Counted from the first letter of the stretch, positions 8,769 through 17,345 are shown. The stretch: DNA of 64,000 nt from UBA1450 sp964452355 (GCA_964452355.1 CAYVKV010000004.1:1-64000), one strand, 5' to 3'. Translations and numbers: made by a program. Notes: generated by a model from the sequence alone, not told the origin.

Positions 8769-10559
8769 TCATTCGACAATAATTGTTCCCCTTGGCACTC
8801 CCATAGCACAGGTAATAGTGTATGACCCGGGTTCAGTTGGGGTAAAAGCTAATGTGGTAGTTTTACCCTTCTCAAATCCCTGCGCTTGATTGGTAAGGCC
8901 GGGGATTGTGATACTCCCCATACATCCAGCTCCGTCGTCTTGAGCATAAATATCAAATTGTACCGGGCTACCAGCCTGAACGGTAAACCTGTTCGGCTTC
9001 ACGTCTTCTGCAACAGAATACGTAGCCGTTATAACTTGAACAGAGTTCTTTTGTTCAGCAATGACGGGTGGGGTTTTATCTGCATCAATCTTTGCTTGTA
9101 TTTGAGGCTTAGCTCCACATCCACATCCTCCTCCTCCACAAGATCCACCAGTGCTTGGAGCTAATGCAGTGGTATTTGCTTGAGCTGCTGAGGGTGAGCT
9201 ACCATCTACGATATTAAATACCCCACTATACATTCCCATACTACAGGTAAACCTTACCTGACCAGTTTCAGTTGGAGTAAACTCAATAATATTTTCTCCT
9301 GCTTCAAGATTTTTTCTAATCCCTAATTTTGAGGATACAATACTTGCGGCACACGTAAATGCATCTTTTGATGTTATGATCCATTTAACGGGAATCCCCC
9401 TTTTTATGGTAAATGAATTTGGAGAATATCCACTGGATGTTTGCGTCATCTTCACAATTTGAACCCCATTTTCCATTGTCACATTCGGATCATTCGCAGT
9501 AGTTGCAGTCGCCAGAGGATTTATGAAGGCGTTTACATCTATACCACTCAAATTAAGACCATTTGAAATATTAAAAATAGCCATGAATATCACCACAAGT
9601 CCTGCAAATTTGAAAAATGGTTTTGCAAAAGCACCCTTAACCATTGAAGTAAGTCCGCCTATCCCCAAGAGTCCCGGTGCGGTGCCAATTGCAAATACTC
9701 CCATGGTGAGCGCTCCTGTTATTGGGCTTCCACTACTGATTGCGAAAAGCTGCATAGCTTGGGTAAAACCACAAGGCAAGAAGAACGTAGATGCCCCCAT
9801 GATAAATGAGTTTTTGTGACTATATTCTTTTTCTGATTGTTCCTTAATTCCCAACGCTCTACTGAGTCCTTTCGGAAGAGTAAATTGCAGTCCATTTAAA
9901 CGAGGAAATATTTCCGTTAGCTGGAGGCCCATTAAGACCATGACGGCTCCGACTGCAATAGTGAGAAATCCCAAGGTAGTCGTTGAGAGTTGAAAAAATG
10001 AACCAGCATATCCAATAATTCCTCCAAGAATAAAGAATGAAATAATCCGTCCTAAATTAAAAAATAGATGTGGTTTAAATTTTTGTAGAACTGTTGCCTG
10101 TGGATGCTTTTCGACAAATCGTGCAGACGCGGCCAGCACCAGCCCGCCAACAAGAGCCATACACGTTGAAACCCCAGCGGTTAGACCGACAAGTAAAACG
10201 ATTGGAAGACTTCCATAATTACCCGTTCCTTTGAGAGATAGGTTAAATAATCCGAAGGTGCTGCCGACTAAGTAGAGGATGGTAAGAATCAAAAAAGCAT
10301 ATCCCAGATCAACATAATCCTGCATTCGTTTTGAGAAAAGCGGTTTCTGTTCATTTCTTCCGATTGTATATCCCGCAGAACAGACAGCCTGTTGAATTTT
10401 CTCTTGATCAATATTTCCTTTATAGTAAATCTCAGCAATGCCCCTTTTTTCGCTTACGATTGCCTTTTTTACACCATGCAATTTCATTAATTCATCTTCA
10501 ATCAAGATTTCACAGGACCGACAGTGCATGCCTTTTATGGGGATTGTTTTTGTTTTCAT
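8769..10559 (-). CDS. HMA / DsbD-UreH-like membrane / twin-cupredoxin fusion protein
   Basis: 596 residues. An N-terminal HMA domain (about 1-70, C13xxC16) is followed by a six-or-more-helix membrane block (about 70-345). This block resembles the cytochrome c biogenesis/DsbD and sulfite-exporter families and carries LPCG in one helix. Next come two cupredoxin-like domains (about 365-455 and 505-596), with C-terminal ligand loops CSMGMYSG and CAMGVPRG. A Gly/Cys-rich linker with GGSCGGGGCGCG (near 476) joins them. The layout suggests passage of copper or electrons from the cytoplasmic HMA to external copper sites. Its promoter has the same boxes as the other copper operon. Domain order is clear; the activity is inferred. 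Confidence 0.85.
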   Translation of the reverse strand: MKTKTIPIKGMHCRSCEILIEDELMKLHGVKKAIVSEKRGIAEIYYKGNIDQEKIQQAVCSAGYTIGRNEQKPLFSKRMQDYVDLGYAFLILTILYLVGSTFGLFNLSLKGTGNYGSLPIVLLVGLTAGVSTCMALVGGLVLAASARFVEKHPQATVLQKFKPHLFFNLGRIISFFILGGIIGYAGSFFQLSTTTLGFLTIAVGAVMVLMGLQLTEIFPRLNGLQFTLPKGLSRALGIKEQSEKEYSHKNSFIMGASTFFLPCGFTQAMQLFAISSGSPITGALTMGVFAIGTAPGLLGIGGLTSMVKGAFAKPFFKFAGLVVIFMAIFNISNGLNLSGIDVNAFINPLATATTANDPNVTMENGVQIVKMTQTSSGYSPNSFTIKRGIPVKWIITSKDAFTCAASIVSSKLGIRKNLEAGENIIEFTPTETGQVRFTCSMGMYSGVFNIVDGSSPSAAQANTTALAPSTGGSCGGGGCGCGAKPQIQAKIDADKTPPVIAEQKNSVQVITATYSVAEDVKPNRFTVQAGSPVQFDIYAQDDGAGCMGSITIPGLTNQAQGFEKGKTTTLAFTPTEPGSYTITCAMGVPRGTIIVE

Positions 10560-10596
10560 AGAGTTCTTTAATAATAATCTGTTAATAACTGTCGTT

Positions 10597-10630
10597 AGAA
10601 TACTAAATGAAGTATGAAGAAAGTATGAAG
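10597..10630 (-). promoter_or_regulatory. promoter with paired CTTCAT boxes (copper regulon)
   Basis: On the minus strand, CTTCAT occurs at 10630-10625 and 10619-10614, exactly 11 bp apart. A further CTTCAT lies at 10612-10607. A -10 candidate TATTCT (10602-10597) starts 11 bp after the proximal box. An 11-bp direct repeat next to the -35 position is typical of OmpR/PhoB-family operators. The same arrangement is found at 13487-13520. It drives the DsbD-like/copZ/copA operon. Confidence 0.65.
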
Positions 10631-10636
10631 ATTTCC

Positions 10637-10825
10637 TTAGCTTTTGATATTTCTCTTGTGGGTTTTATACATTCCCCAAGAGTGGAATACGATACCAATG
10701 ATCATTATTATCCATATATATTTCTGAAAATAACTATACAAAAGCATTCCCAATGCAAAAGCTACAAAACAAGCGCCGATTAGTGATATGAACCATTCTT
10801 CATATTTGGCTTTCATGATATTCAT
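10637..10825 (-). CDS. small two-helix membrane protein (62 aa)
   Basis: Translation from ATG at 10825 gives MNIMKAKYEEW followed by two hydrophobic helices and a basic tail (KTHKRNIKS). A longer frame is open to 10891 but would run through the coding frame of the 32-aa peptide upstream. The ATG at 10825 overlaps that peptide's stop (ATGA), so this start is preferred. No family is recognised. It is the last gene of the CopB-like operon. Confidence 0.6.
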   Translation of the reverse strand: MNIMKAKYEEWFISLIGACFVAFALGMLLYSYFQKYIWIIMIIGIVFHSWGMYKTHKRNIKS

Positions 10826-10920
10826 AGTAATTTCAATAATTTTAATAGAGAAAACACTCCTAACAAAATGAGAGTGACCCAACAGACCCAATACATAAAT
10901 ACGTTTATTTTCATTGACAT
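10822..10920 (-). CDS. tiny membrane peptide (32 aa)
   Basis: ATG at 10920 to TGA at 10822. The peptide MSMKINVFMYWVCWVTLILL continues into a Leu-rich helix ending KLLKLL. It starts 7 nt after the stop of the CopB-like ATPase and its stop overlaps the next start. This tight packing is the best evidence that it is real. It could be a small accessory subunit of the ATPase, but no function can be read from sequence. Confidence 0.5.
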   Translation of the reverse strand: MSMKINVFMYWVCWVTLILLGVFSLLKLLKLL

Positions 10921-10927
10921 TTTATGA

Positions 10928-13060
10928 TTAAATAGTGACTAAATCTTTTTCAGCACGCTTCAACAATACTGCATTCACTGCAACAATTATTGACGATAAT
11001 GACATAAGAAGCGCTGAAAATTCCGGTCGTAAGGTAATCCCAAACTGCGGGTAAAGAATCCCTGCAGCGATAGGAATTGCAAGGACATTGTAAACACTGG
11101 CCCACACGAGGTTTTGTTTCATTTTTGCCACTGTAGCTTTACTTAATCGTATCGCTCGTAATATGTCTCCTGGATCTGATTTCATAAGAACAATGTTTGC
11201 GGTTTCAATCGCCACATCAGTACCTGCGCCGATCGCAATACCGATATCCGCTTGAGCAAGAGCAGGTGCATCATTCACTCCATCTCCCACCATCGCAACG
11301 AATTTCCCCTCATCTTGAAGTTTTTTGACATAATTTGATTTTTCCTCAGGGAGCACCTCTGCAAATATTCGATCAATTCCTAACTGTTTCCCAATTGATT
11401 CTGCTGTTTTTTTATTATCTCCCGTTATCATAGCTACCTCCAGTCCCAACTCTTTCATTCTTGTTATCGCTTTTTGCGCCGTTTCTTTAATAGGATCGGC
11501 AACCGCAACTACTCCACCCATTTTTCCATCGATTGCAATTGCCATTAATGTTTTACCTTGATCAAGCAGCTTATCAATTTCATTTTGAATAAGAGGCGTT
11601 TCAATATTTCGGTCTTTCAAAAGTTTCATGTTGCCCACAAGTACATGTTTTCCTTCAACTATCGCTTCAATCCCATGGCCAGAAATAGATTTAAACTGTT
11701 CTACTTTTTCAGATAATTTAACATTTCTTTTTTCAGCTTCTTCAAGTATTGCCTTACTTAACGGATGACCTGACTTTGACTCAACGGACGCATTAAGACG
11801 CAATACTTCATCTTTGATAAATCCATGAGCCACAACAATATCGGTTACTTTTGGTTTCCCCTCTGTTAAAGTCCCTGTCTTATCCATCACTACTACTTGT
11901 ATTTTTGACGCCTGTTCAAGAGTAGAGGCGTCTTTGATAAGAATATTATGTTTTGCTCCTAAACCAGTCCCCACTGCGACCGCAGTAGGAGTAGCTAATC
12001 CCAATGCATCAGGGCAGGCTACTACAATTGCGGAAACCGCAAACATAAGTGCCATGAGAAGATTTTCTCCTGCAAAAAAGTACCAATATACAAATGTGAC
12101 AAGGCCAGCGGTTACTGCGAGAATAACAAGGTATTGTGCCGCGCGATCAGCAAGACGTTGACCGGGAGCTTTTGAATTTTGAGCAGTTTCAACAAGCTTA
12201 ACAATTTGTGCAAGTGCAGTGTCGGAGCCAATCTTTGTTGCTTTAAACGTAATAGAGCCTGTCTGATTAATAGTTCCCCCAATGACTCGATCTCCCACCT
12301 TTTTGAGTACGGGAATTGATTCTCCTGTAACCAGCGATTCATCGATTGATGTTTCACCAGTCAACACCTCTCCATCAACCGCAATTTTGTCTCCTGGTTT
12401 TAGCACCATTACATCTCCAATCAATACTTCAGAAGTTGCAAGAAGAATTTCTTTTCCATCTCGAATAACTCGTGCCTGTGGTGGTACTAAATTAAACAAA
12501 GCTCGTAAAGCGTCTGAAGTTCCTCTTCTTGATTTCATCTCCATCCAATGTCCAAAAAGGACAAATGTGGTAAGCATTGCAGCTGCATCAAAGAAAGTTT
12601 CCCCTCCGATAAATGTAATGAAGACACTGAAGATATATGCCGTTAATACGCCAATCGCAATTAACACCATCATGTTCAGTGTTTTCTTTCGCAATGCTTG
12701 ATATGCTCCTATTGGGAAGATAGACCCGAATTTAAATACAATTGGTGTAGTGAGAATTAACAGAAGCCAATTGATAGGAATTGGGGTAGGAAGTTGAATT
12801 TTAAAAAGACCAGTAAAAATAGGAGAATAAAGAATAATAGGAATAGTAAAGAGAAGTGACCAAAGAAAACGATCTTTCATATCCTTCTCCATTGCTTTAG
12901 CCATAGAAGGATCTGTCATCGCCTTTTCATGATCAGAGTGAGACGTTTTACTCATATCGTGAGTATCACGATTTATCATTTCGGAAGCAGCGACAGTAAG
13001 TCCAGCAGTTGCATCTTTTGACACTTGTTCGTGGTTATTTTCGTGATGTTTGTGATCCAT
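10928..13060 (-). CDS. copB: heavy-metal P1B-type ATPase, His-rich N-terminus, CPD motif
   Basis: 710 residues. No HMA domain. The N-terminus is rich in His and Met (starts MDHKHHENNH), as in CopB-type copper ATPases. The core has the phosphorylation loop DKTGTLTEG, the HP motif SGHPLSKA, and GDGVNDAPALAQAD. The metal-binding motif in the sixth helix reads ACPDALG (near residue 348) in place of CPC (CopA) or CPH (CopB). The change may alter ion choice (Cu, Ag or another). It lies 9 nt after the cupredoxin gene, so both are in one operon. Confidence 0.9.
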   Translation of the reverse strand: MDHKHHENNHEQVSKDATAGLTVAASEMINRDTHDMSKTSHSDHEKAMTDPSMAKAMEKDMKDRFLWSLLFTIPIILYSPIFTGLFKIQLPTPIPINWLLLILTTPIVFKFGSIFPIGAYQALRKKTLNMMVLIAIGVLTAYIFSVFITFIGGETFFDAAAMLTTFVLFGHWMEMKSRRGTSDALRALFNLVPPQARVIRDGKEILLATSEVLIGDVMVLKPGDKIAVDGEVLTGETSIDESLVTGESIPVLKKVGDRVIGGTINQTGSITFKATKIGSDTALAQIVKLVETAQNSKAPGQRLADRAAQYLVILAVTAGLVTFVYWYFFAGENLLMALMFAVSAIVVACPDALGLATPTAVAVGTGLGAKHNILIKDASTLEQASKIQVVVMDKTGTLTEGKPKVTDIVVAHGFIKDEVLRLNASVESKSGHPLSKAILEEAEKRNVKLSEKVEQFKSISGHGIEAIVEGKHVLVGNMKLLKDRNIETPLIQNEIDKLLDQGKTLMAIAIDGKMGGVVAVADPIKETAQKAITRMKELGLEVAMITGDNKKTAESIGKQLGIDRIFAEVLPEEKSNYVKKLQDEGKFVAMVGDGVNDAPALAQADIGIAIGAGTDVAIETANIVLMKSDPGDILRAIRLSKATVAKMKQNLVWASVYNVLAIPIAAGILYPQFGITLRPEFSALLMSLSSIIVAVNAVLLKRAEKDLVTI

Positions 13061-13069
13061 ATGATCATA

Positions 13070-13456
13070 TTACTCCACAATTAGTGTACCATTGCCCATA
13101 TTGTTGGCACAATGAACTCTATATTGTCCTTTTGAATTAGCCACAAATTCAAATGTATTGCTATCCACAGATATCTTCTTCTTGATGTTATATCCATCAA
13201 CTATTACAGTGTCCATACCCCCGGATAAAGTTTTTGGGTCGCCCTCAATTCTGATTCTTGTACCAACCTTGACTTTTATAATTTGTGGAGAATATGTACC
13301 ATCAGACGATGAAGATAATTTGACTGTTGTCAAGCCCTCTGTTTGAAGTATTTCTTTTTCATCATTTACATTCTTGCCACGGCCCAATCTTCCCAATATA
13401 AAGATACCAACTAAAAGCAAGACTATTATAACGATAGAGATTTTGAACATTTTCAT
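13070..13456 (-). CDS. membrane-anchored cupredoxin
   Basis: 128 residues. One N-terminal helix (about 5-25) anchors a cupredoxin-like domain (about 42-128) facing outward. The C-terminal ligand loop CANNMGNG supplies Cys and Met; it matches the CSMGMYSG and CAMGVPRG loops of the fusion protein at 8769-10559. It probably binds copper outside the membrane. First gene of the operon with the CPD ATPase; paired CTTCAT boxes lie 48-64 bp upstream of its start. Confidence 0.82.
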   Translation of the reverse strand: MKMFKISIVIIVLLLVGIFILGRLGRGKNVNDEKEILQTEGLTTVKLSSSSDGTYSPQIIKVKVGTRIRIEGDPKTLSGGMDTVIVDGYNIKKKISVDSNTFEFVANSKGQYRVHCANNMGNGTLIVE

Positions 13457-13486
13457 ATAAACAATTTTTAAATTTATAATGCATAC

Positions 13487-13520
13487 ATTGTACGAATCAA
13501 CTTATGAAGAAATCATGAAG
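13487..13520 (-). promoter_or_regulatory. promoter with paired CTTCAT boxes (copper regulon)
   Basis: On the minus strand, CTTCAT occurs at 13520-13515 and 13509-13504, 11 bp apart. A -10 candidate TACAAT (13492-13487) starts 11 bp after the proximal box. Box spacing and box-to--10 distance equal those at 10597-10630. It lies between the histidine kinase stop and the cupredoxin start. Confidence 0.65.
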
Positions 13521-13526
13521 AAAAAT

Positions 13527-14522
13527 TTATGAAAGGGGAAGAGCAATTGTAAAAGTTGACCCTACTTTTAGTTTACTATCAACTTTAATTGCACCTTTAT
13601 GAATATCAACTGTTGCTTTTGTAATCGCCAAGCCTAAACCTGCCCCAAATACGTTATCTGTTTTTGCACCTCTATAAAAACGATTAAAAATATGATCTAT
13701 TTCATCTTTTTCAATACCTTGTCCGTTATCTTTGATAGTGATGAGAGCATTGTTATATTCCTGTATGAGAGAAATGCTTATTTTTCCATCATGAGGAGTG
13801 TATTTTATTGCGTTATCGATAATATTCAATAGAGCTCTGCCCAAGCGCTCTCTAAATCCTAACATTTGAATATTCGAGGTAATAGAATGACTTATAGATA
13901 TATGTTTTTTTAAAGCTAATTTTTGTGCAATTTCAGTCATTTCATTCATCAGCTCAGACAAATCGAAGGTACGCCTGAGATTTTCATTTGGTACTTCGGA
14001 CCATGCAAGATCCAATACATCTCTCAGTGTTGTTGTCAATCGATCGGTCTCAACAACGGAATCCTTAATTATTTTTTTATATTCTTCATTTGTCCTTTCT
14101 TTATGGAGGGTGACCTCAAAACTGCTTCGCAGTGTTGCAATAGGAGTCTTCATCTCATGCGCGACATCAGCGATAAACTGTCGTTCTCTTTTGAAGGCGG
14201 TATCGAGACGATCGAGTAAATCATTAAAGGATGATCCAAGTTCAGCAATTTCATCTCCGTTTTTTGTAGAGGAAATTCGTTTGTCCAGATTTTGACTTGA
14301 TATCTGGCGTATTTGTGAAGAGAGATTGGAGATCGATTGGGTAATATTATAAATTGTGGCAAATCCAACAATCGACAAAATGAGAAATAATCCTCCCAAG
14401 ACATAAGCGCTATATTTATACTGATAGATATGTACCGTAAGAACGATAAAAAATCCAAGTAATGCAAGACTTATTACATACCAAAAAAATAGTTTAAATC
14501 TCAGACTGTTTGATTTTTTCAT
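13527..14522 (-). CDS. sensor histidine kinase (copper two-component system)
   Basis: 331 residues. Two helices (about 10-31 and 39-60) are joined by only about 7 residues, so there is essentially no external sensor domain. A HAMP-like linker (about 60-110), the H-box ADVAHEMKTP with His122, an N-box IIDNAIKYTP, the G1 box DNGQGIEKDE, and the G2 box GAGLGLAI follow. It should autophosphorylate His122 and pass phosphate to the regulator encoded just upstream. Overlap with the regulator gene is 4 nt. Given its neighbours the signal is probably copper or silver, sensed in or near the membrane. Confidence 0.92.
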   Translation of the reverse strand: MKKSNSLRFKLFFWYVISLALLGFFIVLTVHIYQYKYSAYVLGGLFLILSIVGFATIYNITQSISNLSSQIRQISSQNLDKRISSTKNGDEIAELGSSFNDLLDRLDTAFKRERQFIADVAHEMKTPIATLRSSFEVTLHKERTNEEYKKIIKDSVVETDRLTTTLRDVLDLAWSEVPNENLRRTFDLSELMNEMTEIAQKLALKKHISISHSITSNIQMLGFRERLGRALLNIIDNAIKYTPHDGKISISLIQEYNNALITIKDNGQGIEKDEIDHIFNRFYRGAKTDNVFGAGLGLAITKATVDIHKGAIKVDSKLKVGSTFTIALPLS

Positions 14523-15202
14523 GCTTTTGGTTTTTTGTCTGTCGCCATATATCCCACTCCATGAAGAGTGTGAATAAGAGGAATTTTGTAACCTTTATCT
14601 ATTTTTTTTCGTAATGTTCCTATGAATACGTCGACAACATTAGAAAGACTATCAAAATTATAGTCCCATACGTGTTCTGTTACTTGAGTGCGTGTTACAA
14701 CCTCGTGTTTTCTCCGAAGGAGCAGTTCTAGGATTGCAAATTCTTTTGGAGTGAGTTGAATCAATATACCTGCGCGGATAACAGTATGTTTTATGGGGTC
14801 TACCTCAAGATCAGCTAGGGTAAGAATATTTGAAACTTGACGATAACTCCTTCGCAAAAGCGCATTAATTCGAGACTTAAGTTCAGCAAAAACAAAAGGT
14901 TTTGTCAGATAATCATCCGCCCCCCCATCTAGTCCTTCAATTTTATCTTCTACCTCACTTTTTGCAGTAAGCATAATTACTGGTGTCTCTTTCTTTATTT
15001 CGCGCAATTTTTTACATAGTTCTATCCCAGAAAGTTTCGGAAGCATCACATCTAATACAATCAAATCATACGTTTCTTCTTTCGCAAGGTATAGACCCTC
15101 TTCACCATCATGAGCCTGATCAACGGCAAATCCATGCTCAACCAGTCCCTTTTTTATAAAGTGTGACAACCGCACCTCATCTTCAACGAGTAGTATTCGC
15201 AT
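14519..15202 (-). CDS. OmpR-family response regulator
   Basis: 227 residues. The receiver domain (1-120) has the acidic pocket E7/D8, phospho-acceptor D51 (VLDVMLP), conserved Thr (MLTAK) and Lys (TKPF). The C-terminal winged helix (about 130-222) is the Trans_reg_C type. It resembles CusR/CopR regulators of copper export. It probably binds the 11-bp repeats before both copper operons. The gene has a TATAAT ending 6 nt before its ATG, so it is probably leaderless, and it has no copy of the boxes. Confidence 0.93.
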   Translation of the reverse strand: MRILLVEDEVRLSHFIKKGLVEHGFAVDQAHDGEEGLYLAKEETYDLIVLDVMLPKLSGIELCKKLREIKKETPVIMLTAKSEVEDKIEGLDGGADDYLTKPFVFAELKSRINALLRRSYRQVSNILTLADLEVDPIKHTVIRAGILIQLTPKEFAILELLLRRKHEVVTRTQVTEHVWDYNFDSLSNVVDVFIGTLRKKIDKGYKIPLIHTLHGVGYMATDKKPKA

Positions 15203-15535
15203 ATGGATATTATAGCTATTTATTTCAAGAACCGTACTTCAGCAGTTTAATACGAATATCATTCTCTCACTCATTTAAACTAAATAAATCTGCTCAAATA
15301 CTCGGTGAATTACACGGATAAAACGATTTTGTATTTATCGTGCGTTTCTTAAGATGGTGGGTCCAATAAACAAAAATGTGCATGACCCTCTTAATATTTG
15401 AGATTTCAGTGCTTCCTATACGTAGATCTTTTTGAAGAATCGAAACGAAAACGAAACATGATTTAAGCAGATTTATTTGCTTAATAAGTTACATTATATC
15501 ATATCAATAGAAATAATGGTGCGTATTTTTTTTCA
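15203..15535. other. divergent intergenic region with distant inverted repeat
   Basis: 333 bp between the response regulator and the ABC-F gene. No convincing gene. Two arms, 15282-15299 and 15461-15478, form an 18-bp inverted repeat with one mismatch (AAATAAATCTGCT core), about 160 bp apart. The -10 of the regulator gene (TATAAT) is at 15209-15214 on the minus strand. The region between the arms has a GGGTC...GACCC pairing but no recognised RNA. Confidence 0.5.
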
Positions 15536-15592
15536 TTGATTGATTATACTGTCATATCTGATAAAATGGAGCTTCTCCCCGGAGATTTTACT

Positions 15593-17050
15593 ATGGAACA
15601 AACGCTTATCAGATTCAATGATGTCTCATTTGAATTTGCACACAATAAACCTATTCTTGATGAAGTGAGCTTCTCTGTCCGATCTGGTGCAAAAATCACC
15701 CTTATGGGACAAAATGGCGCGGGAAAAAGTACTCTTTTCAAAATCATAACCGGCGCGATCAAACCACATTCAGGACAGATTGCGATAAACAAAAAAATGA
15801 CCATCGCAACAGCGCCACAAGTCGTATCTCGTGAAGATAAAGATCTTACTGTTTCGGAATTTTTTCAAAAACGATGCAATGTCGAACTATTTGAACTAAA
15901 ACGACGAATGAGTCAGGTTCTTAATGCCGTTAATCTCGTTGCGCCGGAAGAAAAAATCATATCATCATTTTCAGGTGGACAACAAGCGCGACTACTTCTT
16001 GCATCAGCGCTCATTCAAAACCCAGATATTCTCCTCCTTGATGAACCGACCAATAATCTTGATCCGGCGGGAATCGAACACTTGATGTATTTTTTGATGT
16101 GCTACGAGAAAACGTGTATCGTTATTTCACATGATGCAGATTTTCTCAATGCGATAACCGAAGGAGTTTTGTATCTTGATACCTTTACGCACAAAGTTGA
16201 ATATTATGAGGGGAATTATAACGATGTGGTTGAGGATATTGCAGCACGAATCGAGAAAGAAAATAGGTTGAATGCGCGCATGGAAAAAGGAATTCAAGAC
16301 AATAAAGATAAGGCAAATTTCTTTGCTCAAAAAGGGGGGAAAATGAGAAATGTTGCAAAAAAGATGCGAGAAAAGATTGAAAAAATGGAGGATGAAAAAG
16401 TAGATATCCGAAAAGAAGATAAGACGATACGACCATTTACGATTGAAGCACAAGAAAATATCATAGAAGATATTTTGACCATCACCTCATATTCGATCAT
16501 GCAAAATCATGAAGAAGTGGCTAAAACCACAAAGATATTACTGGTGAAAAACAATCATTTGCAGATAAAAGGACCCAATGGTATCGGAAAGTCTACTCTT
16601 ATTGAGTCGATTGCAAAAGGTACCGCGAGCGGAAGTCATATTCATCCGGGAATCCGCGTGGGGTACTATCGTCAGGATTTTTCGACGCTTAACTTTGATG
16701 AAACGGTGTTTGAATCTCTCACGAATGCTCTTCTTGAATCGGAGAGTGATGTAAACGAAGGATATTTACGCTCAGTAGCGGCTCGATTTTTAATAACCTC
16801 AGATTTTATTCAGTCAAAAATTGGTGATCTTTCTGAAGGTCAAAAAGGTCTTGTATCCTTTGCGCGGCTTGTCCTTCTTAAGCCCGGACTTTTGATTCTC
16901 GATGAGCCGACAAATCATATCAACTTTCGTCATATTCCCGTCATTGCCAAAGCTTTGAATCAATATGAAGGCGCAATGATACTTGTCTCACACGTACCTG
17001 AATTTGTTTCGCAGATCAGAATTGACAAAGTGCTCGATCTTGAAGAATAA
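15593..17050 (+). CDS. ABC-F family ATPase
   Basis: Two ABC ATPase domains in one chain without membrane segments, about 485 residues from the chosen start. Walker A motifs are GQNGAGKST and GPNGIGKST; signatures are SFSGGQQ and LSEGQKG; Walker B is LLLDEPTNNLDP and LILDEPTNHINF. A charged coiled linker (Lys/Glu-rich) lies between the domains. ABC-F proteins act on ribosomes in translation control or antibiotic resistance. The frame is open from 15536, but ATG at 15593 is preceded by GGAG 8 nt upstream, so I chose it. The second signature is degenerate (SEGQ). Confidence 0.88.
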   Translation: MEQTLIRFNDVSFEFAHNKPILDEVSFSVRSGAKITLMGQNGAGKSTLFKIITGAIKPHSGQIAINKKMTIATAPQVVSREDKDLTVSEFFQKRCNVELFELKRRMSQVLNAVNLVAPEEKIISSFSGGQQARLLLASALIQNPDILLLDEPTNNLDPAGIEHLMYFLMCYEKTCIVISHDADFLNAITEGVLYLDTFTHKVEYYEGNYNDVVEDIAARIEKENRLNARMEKGIQDNKDKANFFAQKGGKMRNVAKKMREKIEKMEDEKVDIRKEDKTIRPFTIEAQENIIEDILTITSYSIMQNHEEVAKTTKILLVKNNHLQIKGPNGIGKSTLIESIAKGTASGSHIHPGIRVGYYRQDFSTLNFDETVFESLTNALLESESDVNEGYLRSVAARFLITSDFIQSKIGDLSEGQKGLVSFARLVLLKPGLLILDEPTNHINFRHIPVIAKALNQYEGAMILVSHVPEFVSQIRIDKVLDLEE

Positions 17051-17058
17051 TATAAGGC

Positions 17059-17223
17059 ATGTCTCAAAAATCATTCGTCATGCTTGGATTGTTTATCGGA
17101 TCTTCAATTGGGGGATATGCGCCAGTACTTTTTGGTGCGTCATTGTTTTCATACTCATCCTTGATTGGAAATGCCGTCGGAGGATTGGTTGGAATATATA
17201 TTGCGTATAAAATGACATCTTAA
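17059..17223 (+). CDS. small glycine-rich membrane protein (54 aa)
   Basis: ATG to TAA, preceded by AAGG 5 nt upstream. The peptide begins MSQKSFVMLGLFIGSSIGGY and has two hydrophobic stretches with Gly spacing (GNAVGGLVGIY). It starts 8 nt after the ABC-F stop, so it is probably cotranscribed. Family not recognised; Gly-zipper type membrane peptides are common in small genomes. Confidence 0.6.
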   Translation: MSQKSFVMLGLFIGSSIGGYAPVLFGASLFSYSSLIGNAVGGLVGIYIAYKMTS

Positions 17224-17251
17224 GAATCGGTGGTAATGAGGGGATTTAAGC

Positions 17252-17345
17252 TTGACTTTCAATATTTATGGTATAATAGAAGCTGTTAGTTACCATTCCC
17301 CAGTAAACATACTGCGAAATACATATACACAAATTGAATACTTCT
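17252..17345 (+). promoter_or_regulatory. promoter and 5' UTR element of the RRM gene
   Basis: An extended -10 (TGGTATAAT; hexamer at 17272-17277) gives a leader of about 100 nt. The leader contains CATATACACAA, 2 nt further TTGAATACTT (17322-17343). A near copy with 5 nt between the two blocks occurs before the second RRM gene (24560-24585). A shared leader motif suggests common post-transcriptional or temperature control. Confidence 0.5.

Noticed and set aside
10826..10891. N-terminal extension of the small membrane protein (84-aa version)
   Set aside because: It would run through the coding frame of the 32-aa peptide; the ATGA overlap at 10822-10825 gives a better start.
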